Assembly (NCBI RefSeq): GCF_013346665.1
Contig: NZ_JABVBB010000034.1
Span: forward strand, 672,663-736,662
Source of the DNA: Sulfitobacter maritimus
GTDB lineage: Bacteria > Pseudomonadota > Alphaproteobacteria > Rhodobacterales > Rhodobacteraceae
Direction: 5' to 3'
DNA length: 64,000 nucleotides
How positions within the stretch are numbered: the first letter of the stretch is position 1; the number at the start of each line of letters is the position of its first letter. A model generated the notes under the pieces. That model did not search any database and had not been told where the DNA came from. It saw nothing but the letters and a program-made list of their open reading frames with translations. Below are positions 43,502 through 52,620 of the stretch, one piece after another. A program made the position numbers and the translations under genes.

Positions 43502-46306
43502 ATGACTGACCAATCGCTCGCCTCCCGGATCACCCGCTGCCCGCGCATCTACCACCAAGAACGCGCCAAAGACGCGGCGGCTTTGGTGCCGGATCTCGCC
43601 TCGGAACTGCGCGACCTTGTCGCGGCAGCCGCCTCCACCGCGCCCTATCTCATGGCGTTGCTGGAAAAAGAAGCCGCATGGCTCTGCGAAGCGGTGGCAA
43701 ACCCCGAAGAGGCGTTGCGGGCGAATTGCGCTGCGGCGGCGGATTCTGCCCCCGATGTGCTTGCCGATGGGCTGCGACAGGGCAAAAGGCGCATGGCGCT
43801 GATGACCGCGCTGGCCGATCTTGGCGGTGCGTGGTCGCTGGAGGATGTCACCAGCGCCCTGACCAACTATGCCGATGCCGCCTGTGGTGCCGCCCTGCGG
43901 GCCGGATTGGCCGCCCAGATCAAACGCGGCAAACTGCCCGGCATGGGTATGGACGATCTGGTCGATTGCGCGGGGATGGTTGTCTTTGCCATGGGCAAGA
44001 TGGGCGCGCGAGAGCTGAACTACTCCTCTGACATCGACCTGATCTGCCTCTTTGACGAAACCCGGTTCGATCCGGATGATTTCCACGCCGCCCGCAGCGC
44101 CTTTATCAAGGCCACGCGGGCAATGAGCGGCACGCTCAGTGATATCACCGCCCAGGGCTATGTCTTTCGCACCGATCTGCGCCTGCGGCCTGACCCAGCC
44201 GTCACTCCCGTCTGCATCGCGATGGAGGCCGCCGAGCGCTATTACGAAAGCCTTGGCCGGACATGGGAACGCGCGGCCTATATCAAAGCGCGTCCGGCGG
44301 TGGGCGATATTCAGGCGGGCGAGCAGTTCTTGCAGGCTCTGCGGCCCTTCGTCTGGCGGCGACATCTGGATTTCGCGGCCATCCAAGACGCCCATGACAT
44401 GCGTCTGGCGATCCGTGAACATAAGGGTCTGGGCGGGCCGATCACCCTGCCGGGCCATGATATGAAATTGGGCCGGGGCGGCATCCGCGAGATTGAGTTT
44501 TTCACCCAGACCCGCCAGCTCATCGCCGGGGGGCGTGATCCTGAACTGAGGACTCGCAAGACATTGACCGGGCTTCAGGTGCTGTCGGAAAAGAACTGGA
44601 TCGCCGCCGACGCGGCTGCCACGCTTGCCGATCACTACCGCGCGCATCGCACGGTGGAGCATCGCCTTCAGATGGTGCAAGACGCGCAGACCCACACGCT
44701 GCCGCGCAGCGAGACGGATTTCGACCGGCTGGCCTGTATGATGGACATGGACACCCAAGACCTGAAGGACGATCTGCACAGCCGGTTGCAGACAGTCCAT
44801 GACCTGATCGAGAGCTTTTTTGCCGCCACCCGCGAGGAGCCAGAGACGACCTCAGCGGCCCATGAATTTGACACCTCCGTGCTGGACCGCTGGCCCAGCT
44901 ATCCCGCGCTGCGCTCTGAACGGGGCGCGGATATCTTTGGGCGGTTGAAGCCTCTGCTGCTCGACCGTCTGGCGCAGTCCGCGAAACCTGATGAGGGGCT
45001 TTTGGCCTTTGACGGGTTCTTGGCTGGCCTGCCTGCCGGGGTGCAGCTTTTCTCGCTGCTGCGGGCCAATCCGCAACTGGGCGATCTGCTGGTCGATATT
45101 GTGGCCACTTCACCCGCTTTGGCGGCCCATCTGTCGCAGAACTCTGGCGTGTTTGACGCGGTGATCGGCGGCGATTTCTTTTCCGAATGGCCGGGGCAGG
45201 ACAAGCTGACAGAGTTGCTGCACGCCCATCTCGCGCAGGAGGCTGATTACGAGTTGCGCCTTGATGGCACCCGTCGCTGGGCGCGCGAATGGCATTTTCG
45301 CATCGGCGTCCATCTGCTGCGCGGGCTGATCGATGCGGCCACGGCTTCTGTCCAATACGCCGAACTGGCCCGCGCCGTGTTGCAAGCGCTTTGGCCCGTG
45401 GTGGTGGATCAATTCGCGACCCGGCACGGTCCGCCGCCGGGACGCGGGGCGGTGATCCTTGGCATGGGATCGCTGGGGGCAGGGCGGCTGACGCCCACCT
45501 CTGATCTCGACATGCTGGTAATCTATGACGCCGATGGGATTGAAACCTCCGAGGGCCGCAGGCCGCTTGCCACGCGGACCTATTATGCGCGGCTGACGCA
45601 GGCGATGATAACCGCAATGACCGCGCCCATGTCGCAGGGCAAACTTTATGACATCGACATGCGCCTGCGGCCTTCGGGCAATCAAGGGCCAGTGGCCACC
45701 AGCCTCGCCAGTTTTGAAAGCTACCAAAAGGAACAGGCCTGGGTCTGGGAGCATCTCGCCCTGACCCGTGCGCAGGTGATCGTTGGGCCAGCGGACCTCG
45801 CCCGCGCTGTCGAGACGATACGCGACGACATTCTCGGCACCTCGGCCCCGCGCGACAAGGTGCTGAGCGAAGTCACCCGGATGCGCGAACGCATCGCTGC
45901 GGCACGCAGCCCGGCAGGACCGCTGGATGCCAAAACCGGGGCCGGGCGCTTGCAGGACATTGAGCTTTTCGCTCAAGCGGGTGCATTGATCGGCGGCACA
46001 GGGGCGCGGGAAATCGATGCGGGCCTTGCCGCTGCGCGTGCGGCGGGCATCATCACCTCGCCAGAGGAACAAACCCTCTCGGCCACCTACACAAGCGCCT
46101 TTACCTTGGTCTGCGCCGCTCGGCTCTTGACCGCCAAGAAGCTGGATGCCGAGACAATGGGGCAGGCGGGAGCGCAGTTTCTTTGCCGTGTCATGGGGTG
46201 TGACGACCTGCCAACGCTGGAATCCCAGCTGCACAATGCCTATGACGCAGCGGCCAAGATTATCACCAAAGCCTTGCCCGCTCTGCCCGCAAAGGAAGCG
46301 GAATGA
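43502..46306 (+). CDS. glnE: Bifunctional glutamine synthetase adenylyltransferase/adenylyl-removing enzyme
   Basis: Controls glutamine synthetase by adding or removing AMP in response to PII. It is 934 residues from the ATG at 43502, with two nucleotidyltransferase domains. The first (removing domain) has MGKMGARELNYSSDIDLICLF (about residue 162), and the second (adenylylating domain) has LGMGSLGAGRLTPTSDLDMLVIYD (about residue 655). Each has the metal-binding Asp pair, and a helical PII-responsive linker lies between. The frame is open to 43466 upstream. Its stop overlaps the next gene by four bases (ATGA). Confidence 0.96.
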   Translation: MTDQSLASRITRCPRIYHQERAKDAAALVPDLASELRDLVAAAASTAPYLMALLEKEAAWLCEAVANPEEALRANCAAAADSAPDVLADGLRQGKRRMALMTALADLGGAWSLEDVTSALTNYADAACGAALRAGLAAQIKRGKLPGMGMDDLVDCAGMVVFAMGKMGARELNYSSDIDLICLFDETRFDPDDFHAARSAFIKATRAMSGTLSDITAQGYVFRTDLRLRPDPAVTPVCIAMEAAERYYESLGRTWERAAYIKARPAVGDIQAGEQFLQALRPFVWRRHLDFAAIQDAHDMRLAIREHKGLGGPITLPGHDMKLGRGGIREIEFFTQTRQLIAGGRDPELRTRKTLTGLQVLSEKNWIAADAAATLADHYRAHRTVEHRLQMVQDAQTHTLPRSETDFDRLACMMDMDTQDLKDDLHSRLQTVHDLIESFFAATREEPETTSAAHEFDTSVLDRWPSYPALRSERGADIFGRLKPLLLDRLAQSAKPDEGLLAFDGFLAGLPAGVQLFSLLRANPQLGDLLVDIVATSPALAAHLSQNSGVFDAVIGGDFFSEWPGQDKLTELLHAHLAQEADYELRLDGTRRWAREWHFRIGVHLLRGLIDAATASVQYAELARAVLQALWPVVVDQFATRHGPPPGRGAVILGMGSLGAGRLTPTSDLDMLVIYDADGIETSEGRRPLATRTYYARLTQAMITAMTAPMSQGKLYDIDMRLRPSGNQGPVATSLASFESYQKEQAWVWEHLALTRAQVIVGPADLARAVETIRDDILGTSAPRDKVLSEVTRMRERIAAARSPAGPLDAKTGAGRLQDIELFAQAGALIGGTGAREIDAGLAAARAAGIITSPEEQTLSATYTSAFTLVCAARLLTAKKLDAETMGQAGAQFLCRVMGCDDLPTLESQLHNAYDAAAKIITKALPALPAKEAE

Positions 46307-46575
46307 CCCAAAAAGACCCCGACGACCCCAAACGCCTGATCTACGAGTCCTACCGGATCGAGGGTATTACGCCCGCGGAATGTCGCAGCATATTCCTCGA
46401 CTGGGCGCTGAGCCTGCCGCTGGAGCATGACAGCACGCAAGCGCTGCCGCGCCTGCTGGCGCTTTATGAAAAGACAGCCCCCGATCATCCGATGACACAG
46501 GTGTTGCGTGACGGGCAAACCACGCTCTGCGCCCCGCGCCGCCAAGGCGGCTGGCGCAGCCGCCCGCGCAACTGA
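46303..46575 (+). CDS. Conserved hypothetical protein coupled to glnE
   Basis: A 90-residue soluble protein starting with an ATGA overlap on the glnE stop. It contains a recognisable central segment (LIYESYRIEGITPAECRSIFLDWALSLP...ALPRLLALYEKTAPDHPMTQVLRDG) that looks helical. There is no signal peptide, membrane helix or metal motif. The tight coupling implies co-translation with GlnE, but the function is unknown. I believe it is a real gene because the overlap is exact and codon use is like that of its neighbours. Confidence 0.75.
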   Translation: MTQKDPDDPKRLIYESYRIEGITPAECRSIFLDWALSLPLEHDSTQALPRLLALYEKTAPDHPMTQVLRDGQTTLCAPRRQGGWRSRPRN

Positions 46576-46637
46576 CGCAGCTTCGAGTTGTGCAAAAAAC
46601 CTTTCCCAAAGCGCTCGAACGCAGTACGAAGGGTACT

Positions 46638-47864
46638 ATGACAGCGCCTCAAACCCCCTCCGCCCCGCAGCCCGCCACGCTTCCCGTGGTGCGCCTTCTG
46701 CCCAAAGCGAACGACCGTGCCATCCGCCACGGCTTTCCTTGGGTCTATGCCAATGAACTGGTGGTAGACCGCCGCACACGAGGTCTTGCCCCCGGCGCAC
46801 TGGCACAACTGGAGGATGCCGAGCGCAGGCCCATGGGGCTGGTTGCCGTCAACGCGTCATCCAAGATCATCGCTCGGATGATCGACCGAGACCCGGATGC
46901 GCAAGTGAACCAAGCGTGGTTCGAAGCCCACATCGCCCGCGCTCTTGCTCTGCGCAATCAGCTTTACGATCAGCCTTATTACCGTCTGGTCCACGCCGAA
47001 GCCGATGGCTTGCCCGGTGTCATTATCGACCGTTTCGGTGATACATGTGTGGTCCAACCCAACGCGGCTTGGGCCGATACCTTGCTCGACGTGCTTGTGG
47101 CCGCGCTGCAATCGGTGACCGGAGTAAAGAATGTGTTGAAAAACGCCTCTGGTCGGACCCGCAAGCTGGAAGGGCTTGATGATGTCTCCTCCACGCTTGT
47201 TGGTGACTTGCCCGAAGGTCCGCTGCCCGTGCCGATGAATGGGGCCACCTATATGGCCGATCTTACCGGCGGGCAGAAAACCGGCCTGTTTTACGACCAG
47301 CGACCTAACCACGCCTTTGCCGCGAACCTTGCGCACAATGGCGCGCGGGTGCTGGATGTTTTCTCTCATGTAGGGGGCTTCTCTCTCGCGGCGCTGGCCA
47401 AGGGTGCCTCGTCGGCGCTCGCGGTTGACGGCTCTGCTGCTGCACTCGAACTGGCGGAGGCCGGCGCGGCGGCGATGAACATGCAAGACCGTTTCGCCAC
47501 CCGCCAAGGTGACGCCTTTGAAGTGCTTTTGGCCCTGCGGAATGAGGGCCAGACCTTTGATGTGGTGATCTGCGATCCCCCGGCCTTTGCGCCCTCGCGC
47601 CAAGCCGTCGACGCGGGGCTGCGCGCCTATGAACGTGTTGCACGTCTTTCCGCGCAACTGGTCGCGGAGAATGGTATTTTGGGGCTTTGCTCTTGCTCGC
47701 ACGCGGCGGACCTGAGCCAATTCCGCACCACCTCTGTGCGCGGTATTGGCCGAGCCGGGCGCCGCGCAATTTTGCTGCACACGGGCTTTGCCGGGCCGGA
47801 CCACCCACAACTGCCGCAGCTTGCGGAAAGCGGCTATCTCAAGTCCCTGTTCTTTCGCCTGTAG
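46638..47864 (+). CDS. Class I SAM-dependent rRNA methyltransferase, RlmI-like
   Basis: A 408-residue protein. An N-terminal PUA-like domain (AIRHGFPWVYANELVVDR, about residues 25-90) is followed by a central EEHEE region. The Rossmann methyltransferase domain has RVLDVFSHVGGFSLAALAKGASSALAVDGS (SAM-binding motif I) and VVICDPPAFAPSRQAVDAG (catalytic motif IV DPP), with CSCSHAAD near the C-terminus as in RNA m5C enzymes. This is the RlmI architecture, a 23S rRNA m5C methyltransferase. The start at 46638 is chosen over the 46590 frame start because the 46590 extension matches no family sequence. The PIN gene starts directly at its stop. Confidence 0.9.
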   Translation: MTAPQTPSAPQPATLPVVRLLPKANDRAIRHGFPWVYANELVVDRRTRGLAPGALAQLEDAERRPMGLVAVNASSKIIARMIDRDPDAQVNQAWFEAHIARALALRNQLYDQPYYRLVHAEADGLPGVIIDRFGDTCVVQPNAAWADTLLDVLVAALQSVTGVKNVLKNASGRTRKLEGLDDVSSTLVGDLPEGPLPVPMNGATYMADLTGGQKTGLFYDQRPNHAFAANLAHNGARVLDVFSHVGGFSLAALAKGASSALAVDGSAAALELAEAGAAAMNMQDRFATRQGDAFEVLLALRNEGQTFDVVICDPPAFAPSRQAVDAGLRAYERVARLSAQLVAENGILGLCSCSHAADLSQFRTTSVRGIGRAGRRAILLHTGFAGPDHPQLPQLAESGYLKSLFFRL

Positions 47865-48413
47865 ATGACGCGGCCCCGCGTCTTGATCGACACCTGCGTG
47901 CTTTACCCGACCGTCATGCGCGAGATGGTGTTGGGCGTGGCCGCGGGCGGCGCGTTCGAGCCGATTTGGTCGGCGCGTATTCTGGAGGAATGGGCCCGCG
48001 CGGCGGTCAAACTCGGCCCCGCGGGCGAAGCACAGGCGCGGGCCGAAATCGCGCTCCTCCGCGGTAAGTGGCCGGGGGCCGAACGCGAGGCCTCACCCGG
48101 CTTGCAAGCGCGGCTTTGGCTGCCGGATGCCAACGACATTCACGTCTTGGCCGTTGCGGTGGCGAGCAGTGCCGACATGATCCTGACGCTGAATGCCAAA
48201 GATTTCCCTCGTCAGATCCTTGCCGAAGAAGGGCTCAGCCGCGCCGATCCGGACAGCTACCTACATGGCATCTGGCAAGCGACGCCGGAACTGGTGACGC
48301 CGGTGGCCGAGGCCGTGTTGCAAGAGGCGCGGCGGCTGTCGGCGGAGGGTTGGGAAATGCGGGCGCTGCTGAAAAAGGCGCGGCTGCCACGGTTGGCAAA
48401 GGCGCTCGGTTAG
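47865..48413 (+). CDS. PIN domain protein
   Basis: A 182-residue protein with a PIN nuclease fold: VLIDTCVLYPTVMREM at the start (first acidic residue Asp9), WSARILEEWARA (Glu), and WLPDANDIHVLAVAVASSADMILTLNAKDFP (late Asp residues and the typical TLNAKDF). The C-terminal 45 residues are an extension. It begins immediately after the RlmI-like stop (TAG-ATG). No antitoxin gene is adjacent, so it is either an orphan toxin homologue or an RNA-processing nuclease. It overlaps the convergent M48 gene by four bases. Confidence 0.88.
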   Translation: MTRPRVLIDTCVLYPTVMREMVLGVAAGGAFEPIWSARILEEWARAAVKLGPAGEAQARAEIALLRGKWPGAEREASPGLQARLWLPDANDIHVLAVAVASSADMILTLNAKDFPRQILAEEGLSRADPDSYLHGIWQATPELVTPVAEAVLQEARRLSAEGWEMRALLKKARLPRLAKALG

Positions 48414-49093
48414 CCCTCCCACCGCAACTGCATTTGACGCAGTTTTTCGATGCGTTCTTCGGTCTTGGGGTGGCTCAGCAACCAAGCAGGGGGGCGATTG
48501 CCGCCTGTTTGGCTCAATGCATCCAATTTCTCGAACAGAGAAATCTGGGGGCCGATCCCGATGCCTGCCTTGGTGAGCAATGCGGCGGCGTAGGCGTCGG
48601 CCTCATACTCATCGTTGCGCGACAGACGGGCGGCAAGCAGGCTGGTCAGCCCGCTGGCGATCAACACGCCAATGCCGGGAATAATTCGCCCAAGCACCAT
48701 CGCCAGCGCCGTGCGGAGCGCATTCTGCCCTGAAAAATCAATCATCCGCCGGCGCGAATGGCCAAGGGCGACATGACCCAGTTCATGGGCGATGACGCTG
48801 GCCAATTCTTCCGCCGATACAGCCCCTTGGCGGAACTTGTTATAGAACCCGCGGGTGATGAAAATACGCCCATCGGGGGCTGCCAGCCCGTTGACCGGTT
48901 CGATCTCATACAGATGCACTTTGATGCGCGGCAGGTCTAACGCCTTGGCCATCTTCGCGCTCATATCGTTGAGTTTTGGGTCCACCAAAGGGGTCGATTT
49001 CGCATCCAACTCCCGCGCCGTGCGCCAGGCTGAAAAACGATACATGGCCAGCGCATAGAGGATGGCAAGCAGGATGGGAAGAAAGCGGATCAT
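48410..49093 (-). CDS. M48 family metalloprotease
   Basis: A 227-residue membrane-anchored zinc protease. An N-terminal helix (IRFLPILLAILYALAMYRFSAWR) precedes the HEXXH zinc site SVIAHELGHVALGH (about residue 113), another hydrophobic stretch (LIASGLTSLLAARL) and the third ligand Glu in RNDEYEADAYAAALL. The size fits compact HtpX/Oma1-like M48 enzymes rather than BepA. ATG 49093 is preferred over an upstream in-frame start in the intergenic region. It probably acts in membrane protein quality control. Confidence 0.92.
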   Translation of the reverse strand: MIRFLPILLAILYALAMYRFSAWRTARELDAKSTPLVDPKLNDMSAKMAKALDLPRIKVHLYEIEPVNGLAAPDGRIFITRGFYNKFRQGAVSAEELASVIAHELGHVALGHSRRRMIDFSGQNALRTALAMVLGRIIPGIGVLIASGLTSLLAARLSRNDEYEADAYAAALLTKAGIGIGPQISLFEKLDALSQTGGNRPPAWLLSHPKTEERIEKLRQMQLRWEG

Positions 49094-49118
49094 GCGCTCA
49101 ATATGGGTGGCGCAGGGG

Positions 49119-49151
49119 CCGGGGGCAAGCGGCACAGGGCCGCGCCCCCGG
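49119..49151 (-). terminator. Hairpin after the OsmC-like gene
   Basis: CCGGGGGC (49119-49126) pairs with GCCCCCGG (49144-49151), with a smaller GCGGC/GCCGC helix in the loop. It is located 14 bases after the OsmC stop. There is no strong U-tract on the minus strand, so it is a probable but not certain terminator. Confidence 0.5.
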
Positions 49152-49164
49152 TTCAGTCAGGCGA

Positions 49165-49596
49165 TTAGACGAGTTTCGCGTCCATCGTGATCTCAGCGGT
49201 CAACAGCTTGGAGATCGGGCAGTTTTCCTTGGCGGTTTTTGCGGCCTTGTCGAAGTCGTCCTGCGACGCGCCGGGGATACTGGCCTCGACCGTCAGATGC
49301 ACTTTCGGCACGTGAAAGCCACCGTCTTTCTCTTCCAGATGCACCTCTGCCTTGGTCTCGATGCTGTCAGGGGTCAGATCGCTCTGCCCGAGGATCATCG
49401 ACAGTGCCATGGAAAAGCAGGAGGCATGGGCCGCGCCGATCAACTCTTCGGGGTTGGTGCCTTGCTTGCCCTCAAAACGGGTGTTGAAGCCGTAAGGCTG
49501 GTCGGACAACACACCGCTTTCGGTAGAGACATGGCCGTTGCCCTCTTTCAAGGAGCCTTCCCATTTTGCGCTGCCGGATTTGATGATGGGGGACAT
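49165..49596 (-). CDS. OsmC family peroxiredoxin
   Basis: A 143-residue thiol-dependent hydroperoxide reductase. The family cysteines are not in the usual two-Cys wording, but GAAHASCFSMALSMIL (first Cys, about residue 60) and AKTAKENCPISKLLTAEITMDA (second Cys, about residue 127) match OsmC, as does TNPEELIGAAHA. The ATG at 49594-49596 has an AAAGGAAC ribosome site. It stands alone between the M48 and VWA genes. Confidence 0.94.
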   Translation of the reverse strand: MSPIIKSGSAKWEGSLKEGNGHVSTESGVLSDQPYGFNTRFEGKQGTNPEELIGAAHASCFSMALSMILGQSDLTPDSIETKAEVHLEEKDGGFHVPKVHLTVEASIPGASQDDFDKAAKTAKENCPISKLLTAEITMDAKLV

Positions 49597-49665
49597 GATA
49601 GTTCCTTTCATTTTGCTTGCCGTCGCTTCCTGAGGTGGCGCGGGGCAGCATTGTGTCAAGGAAAC

Positions 49666-50853
49666 CTAGCGGGTCATCGCCTTGATGCCACGGCTCAACC
49701 CCTCAAGCGTCATCGGCACCATGGCCTCGGGGCCGAAGATCTCTTGGATCATCGCGATCGATTGGGTGTAGCCCCACTGCCGTTCCGGGACAGGGTTGAT
49801 CCACAGGTTGCTCGGCCACTGGTCCCGCGCGCGGGCCAGCCAAGTCGCGCCCGCCTCCGGGTTCCAATGCTCATTCGCGCCGCCGGGGTAGGCGATCTCA
49901 TAGGGCGACATCGACGCGTCCCCGACAAAGATGCATTTGTAGTCAGAGCCGTAGCTGCGCAGCACCTCGTGGGTTGGGATCTGCGCATCCCAACGGCGGC
50001 GGTTGTCGCGCCACACGCCCTCATAAAGGCAGTTGTGAAAGTAGAAATGCTCAAGATGTTTGAACTCGCCCCGCGCGGCGCTGAACAACTCCTCCACCAC
50101 CTTGATATGCGGGTCCATCGAGCCGCCCACGTCAAGAAACAGCAACACTTTCACCGCATTGCGCCGTTCGGGCCGGGTTTTCACATCCAGATAGCCGTGT
50201 TCCGCCGTGGCGCGGATCGTGCCATTGAGGTCGAACTCTTCCGCCGCCCCGTCACGCGCCCAGCGGCGCAGGCGTTTCAGCGCCAGTTTGATGTTGCGGG
50301 TGCCGATCTCGACGTTGTCATCGAGATTGCGAAACTCCCGCTTGTCCCAGACCTTGACCGCTCGCTTGTGGCGGCTTTCCTTCTGGCCGATGCGCACCCC
50401 CTCGGGGTTGTAGCCGTAAGCGCCAAAGGGCGAGGTGCCTGCCGTGCCGACCCATTTCGAGCCACCCTGATGTCGGCCCTTTTGCTCCTCAAGCCGCTTT
50501 TTCAGCGTCTCCATCAGCTTGTCGAAACCGCCCATGGCTTCGATCTCGGCCTTTTCCTCATCGCTCAGATGTTTCTCGGCCATCTTGCGCAGCCAGTCTT
50601 CGGGCAGGTCCACGGCGTCGAGCACATCATCAAGGCTAATGTTCTCCAGCCCTTTGAACGTCGCCGCAAAGGCCCGGTCGAACTTGTCGATATTGCGCTC
50701 GTCTTTGACGATCGACAGGCGGGCGAGGTAGTAGAACCCCTCCACGTCATAGGTGGCCAGCCCCGCTTTCATCCCTTCCAGAAAGGCCAGAAACTCGCGC
50801 AGCGAGACCGGCACGGAATGGCGGCGGAGTTGATCGAAGAACGGCAGAAACAT
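49666..50853 (-). CDS. VWA domain protein of the CoxE-like family, MoxR partner
   Basis: A 395-residue cytoplasmic protein. A helical N-terminal half is followed by a von Willebrand A domain with a MIDAS-type DVGGSMDPHIK (about residue 246). C-terminal blocks are YGSDYKCIFVGDASMSPYEI and SNLWINPVPERQWGYTQSIAMIQEIFG. CoxE-like VWA proteins work with MoxR AAA+ ATPases as metal or cofactor insertion chaperones; the ATPase lies at 52621, upstream of the DUF2927 gene. It shares one base with the small membrane protein gene before it. No CO dehydrogenase gene is present, so the client is unknown. Confidence 0.9.
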   Translation of the reverse strand: MFLPFFDQLRRHSVPVSLREFLAFLEGMKAGLATYDVEGFYYLARLSIVKDERNIDKFDRAFAATFKGLENISLDDVLDAVDLPEDWLRKMAEKHLSDEEKAEIEAMGGFDKLMETLKKRLEEQKGRHQGGSKWVGTAGTSPFGAYGYNPEGVRIGQKESRHKRAVKVWDKREFRNLDDNVEIGTRNIKLALKRLRRWARDGAAEEFDLNGTIRATAEHGYLDVKTRPERRNAVKVLLFLDVGGSMDPHIKVVEELFSAARGEFKHLEHFYFHNCLYEGVWRDNRRRWDAQIPTHEVLRSYGSDYKCIFVGDASMSPYEIAYPGGANEHWNPEAGATWLARARDQWPSNLWINPVPERQWGYTQSIAMIQEIFGPEAMVPMTLEGLSRGIKAMTR

Positions 50854-51023
50854 CAGAGGCTCAGCATACGGTCCAGCATGACCGTGGCAATCATGCCAAC
50901 GACCAAAAACGCCATGCCATAGCCTGTGGCATATTGCGCGATATCCTTGCGGTTGCCGCCGCGCTTGCGGGCGGTAAGCCCGCCGATCACCGCCCCGAGC
51001 AGTGCCAATCCGATTGCTATCAT
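50853..51023 (-). CDS. 56-residue small membrane protein
   Basis: A short reverse-strand frame starting at ATG 51021-51023 encodes 56 residues. Two hydrophobic segments (MIAIGLALLGAVIGG and YGMAFLVVGMIATVML) flank a basic loop (TARKRGGNRKDIAQ). Its stop overlaps the VWA start by one base (TGATG), and the start lies six bases after the DUF2927 gene. Both signs support a real, coupled gene despite its length. It is unrecognised; the hairpin-like topology suggests a small inner-membrane protein that might tether the VWA protein. Confidence 0.72.
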   Translation of the reverse strand: MIAIGLALLGAVIGGLTARKRGGNRKDIAQYATGYGMAFLVVGMIATVMLDRMLSL

Positions 51024-51029
51024 AGTCTT

Positions 51030-52421
51030 TTACCCGCCTAAATTGCTGGCCGATCCTTGCTGCGGGTTCAGGCTTGCGATCTCGCGCAGCTTGGCCCGCA
51101 CGGCCCAGTCAGGGCCAAAGCCGTATCGCGCCCAGCCGATGCTGTCCAGCCTGACCCGGCGTGCCTCACTGTCGCGGCCTTGCATCTGGAGGGCCTCGGC
51201 TTTCAACAGCAAAAGGGTGGCAAGGAGCGCTGCGTTTTCGCTGGCTTCGGCGGTGGCGAGATGCGGCTCGATCACGGCCAAGGCGGTGGCCCCGTCACCT
51301 TGGGTTACCGCATAACCCGCCCGCTGTGTCGCCACATAGGTGCGGTGCAGAGCGGTGTTGGGCGTGCGGCTGTAAAAGCGATCTGCGGCGGTGTAATGGG
51401 TCTGCGCGGCCGCGGGGTCGGTCATCTGTATCACGCGCCCCATGGCATAATGTGAAAATGCTCGGCGGTTGTCTTCCCAGCCTTGGGCTTGGGCGATGCG
51501 CAGCGCGTCTTGCGCCGCTGCGAGCCGTGTGTCGCGGCTCACATCGCGGCCTAAAGCTGTCTGTATCGCATGGCCCCAGACCTGTGGCGTGGCACGGATG
51601 TCCTGTGCCATGACCGGCCCGCCTTTAGGATTGATCCGAGCCAGCACATCAGGCAGAGCCGCGGCCACTTGCTCGCGCGTCATGCCAGAGCGCAGCGCCG
51701 GATCATAATAAGCCCGCAGAATCAGCATATCAAAACCGGTTAACACCGTATGCACATTGTCGTCGTTGAACACCGAATCCGGCAGGCGGTAGAGGTCATT
51801 GAGCGGTCCAAGCGCTTGAGCCAGTTCCTCATGCAGACAGTCGCGGGTTTCGTGCGGGCTGACATCATTGGGCAGAAAGATCGCCAGCTTGCGCCGCTCG
51901 GTCAGCCGCGTCCAATCGGTGCTGGGCGAGCGGCGCGCGCGGCGGTATTCATCAAGGGTGCTGACATTCGGCACCACGAAGCAAGCGGCTTGGGGTAGTA
52001 GTTGTTGTATCTGGTTCCGGCTGATCGCCTGAATGGTGATATTGGCGCCCTTGTTGCGCACTTGCCGCAGCTCGATGCCCGCCTCTTCGCGCAGACGCGC
52101 CAGCAGGCGGGCCAGGTCAGGGGCCAATGTGGCGGGTGGTTTGCCCGCCACATGCAGGGTGATCGGTCCTTCAAAGCGGGTCAGCACTGGCAGGGCGCGG
52201 CCGCTCTCCATCCGAAAGGCGAGGTCGAGGAAATCCTGCGCTAAGCGCGCATTCGACAAAGGCGGCGTTGCCGGGCGCGTGCCGCTGAATTGCTTCATCG
52301 GGGGCAGGGTGCTGTCGGCAATCACCGCACGGCTGGCGACCTCGGAATGGGACGCAGGCACACAGGCGTTCAGCATCATCACCATCGGCAGGATCAGGCG
52401 GGCTTTGACGCTGCGCCTCAT
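51030..52421 (-). CDS. DUF2927 family lipoprotein with TPR-like C-terminus
   Basis: A 463-residue lipoprotein. The signal peptide ends in a lipobox LNAC (MRRSVKARLILPMVMMLNAC). The central DUF2927 domain contains the metalloprotease-like CLHEELAQALGPLNDLYRLPDSVFNDD (about residues 195-222). A repeat-rich helical C-terminal region (DALRIAQAQGWEDNRRAFSHYAMGRV...AAADRFYSRTPNTALHRTYVA) looks like tetratricopeptide repeats. The HEE..Q pattern could be a zinc site but no catalysis is documented. It is encoded between the MoxR ATPase (200 bases upstream) and the small membrane/VWA genes. Confidence 0.85.
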   Translation of the reverse strand: MRRSVKARLILPMVMMLNACVPASHSEVASRAVIADSTLPPMKQFSGTRPATPPLSNARLAQDFLDLAFRMESGRALPVLTRFEGPITLHVAGKPPATLAPDLARLLARLREEAGIELRQVRNKGANITIQAISRNQIQQLLPQAACFVVPNVSTLDEYRRARRSPSTDWTRLTERRKLAIFLPNDVSPHETRDCLHEELAQALGPLNDLYRLPDSVFNDDNVHTVLTGFDMLILRAYYDPALRSGMTREQVAAALPDVLARINPKGGPVMAQDIRATPQVWGHAIQTALGRDVSRDTRLAAAQDALRIAQAQGWEDNRRAFSHYAMGRVIQMTDPAAAQTHYTAADRFYSRTPNTALHRTYVATQRAGYAVTQGDGATALAVIEPHLATAEASENAALLATLLLLKAEALQMQGRDSEARRVRLDSIGWARYGFGPDWAVRAKLREIASLNPQQGSASNLGG

Positions 52422-52620
52422 CTGACTGCCTGCCGCGCAGGCCCTGCGTTTACGTCAAAAAATGCGCGCGGTTTGTCCGCTATCGGTTCCTGCATCTGCC
52501 TGCCCCATGATCGCGATGCGGGTCTTGTTGCCCGTCATTGGGATCAGATTAGGCAGACATATTGCCAAAAGCGAGGCAAATCCCGCGCCTTTGGTTCAAA
52601 GTTGCGCGGGTGTTGCGGCG

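Noticed and set aside
43481..44800. 439-codon minus-strand frame in glnE
   Set aside because: Lies wholly opposite the first GlnE catalytic domain, which is intact.
48976..50922. 648-codon plus-strand frame across OsmC and VWA genes
   Set aside because: Runs opposite two well-supported genes and shows no recognisable domain; a long stop-free shadow due to high GC.
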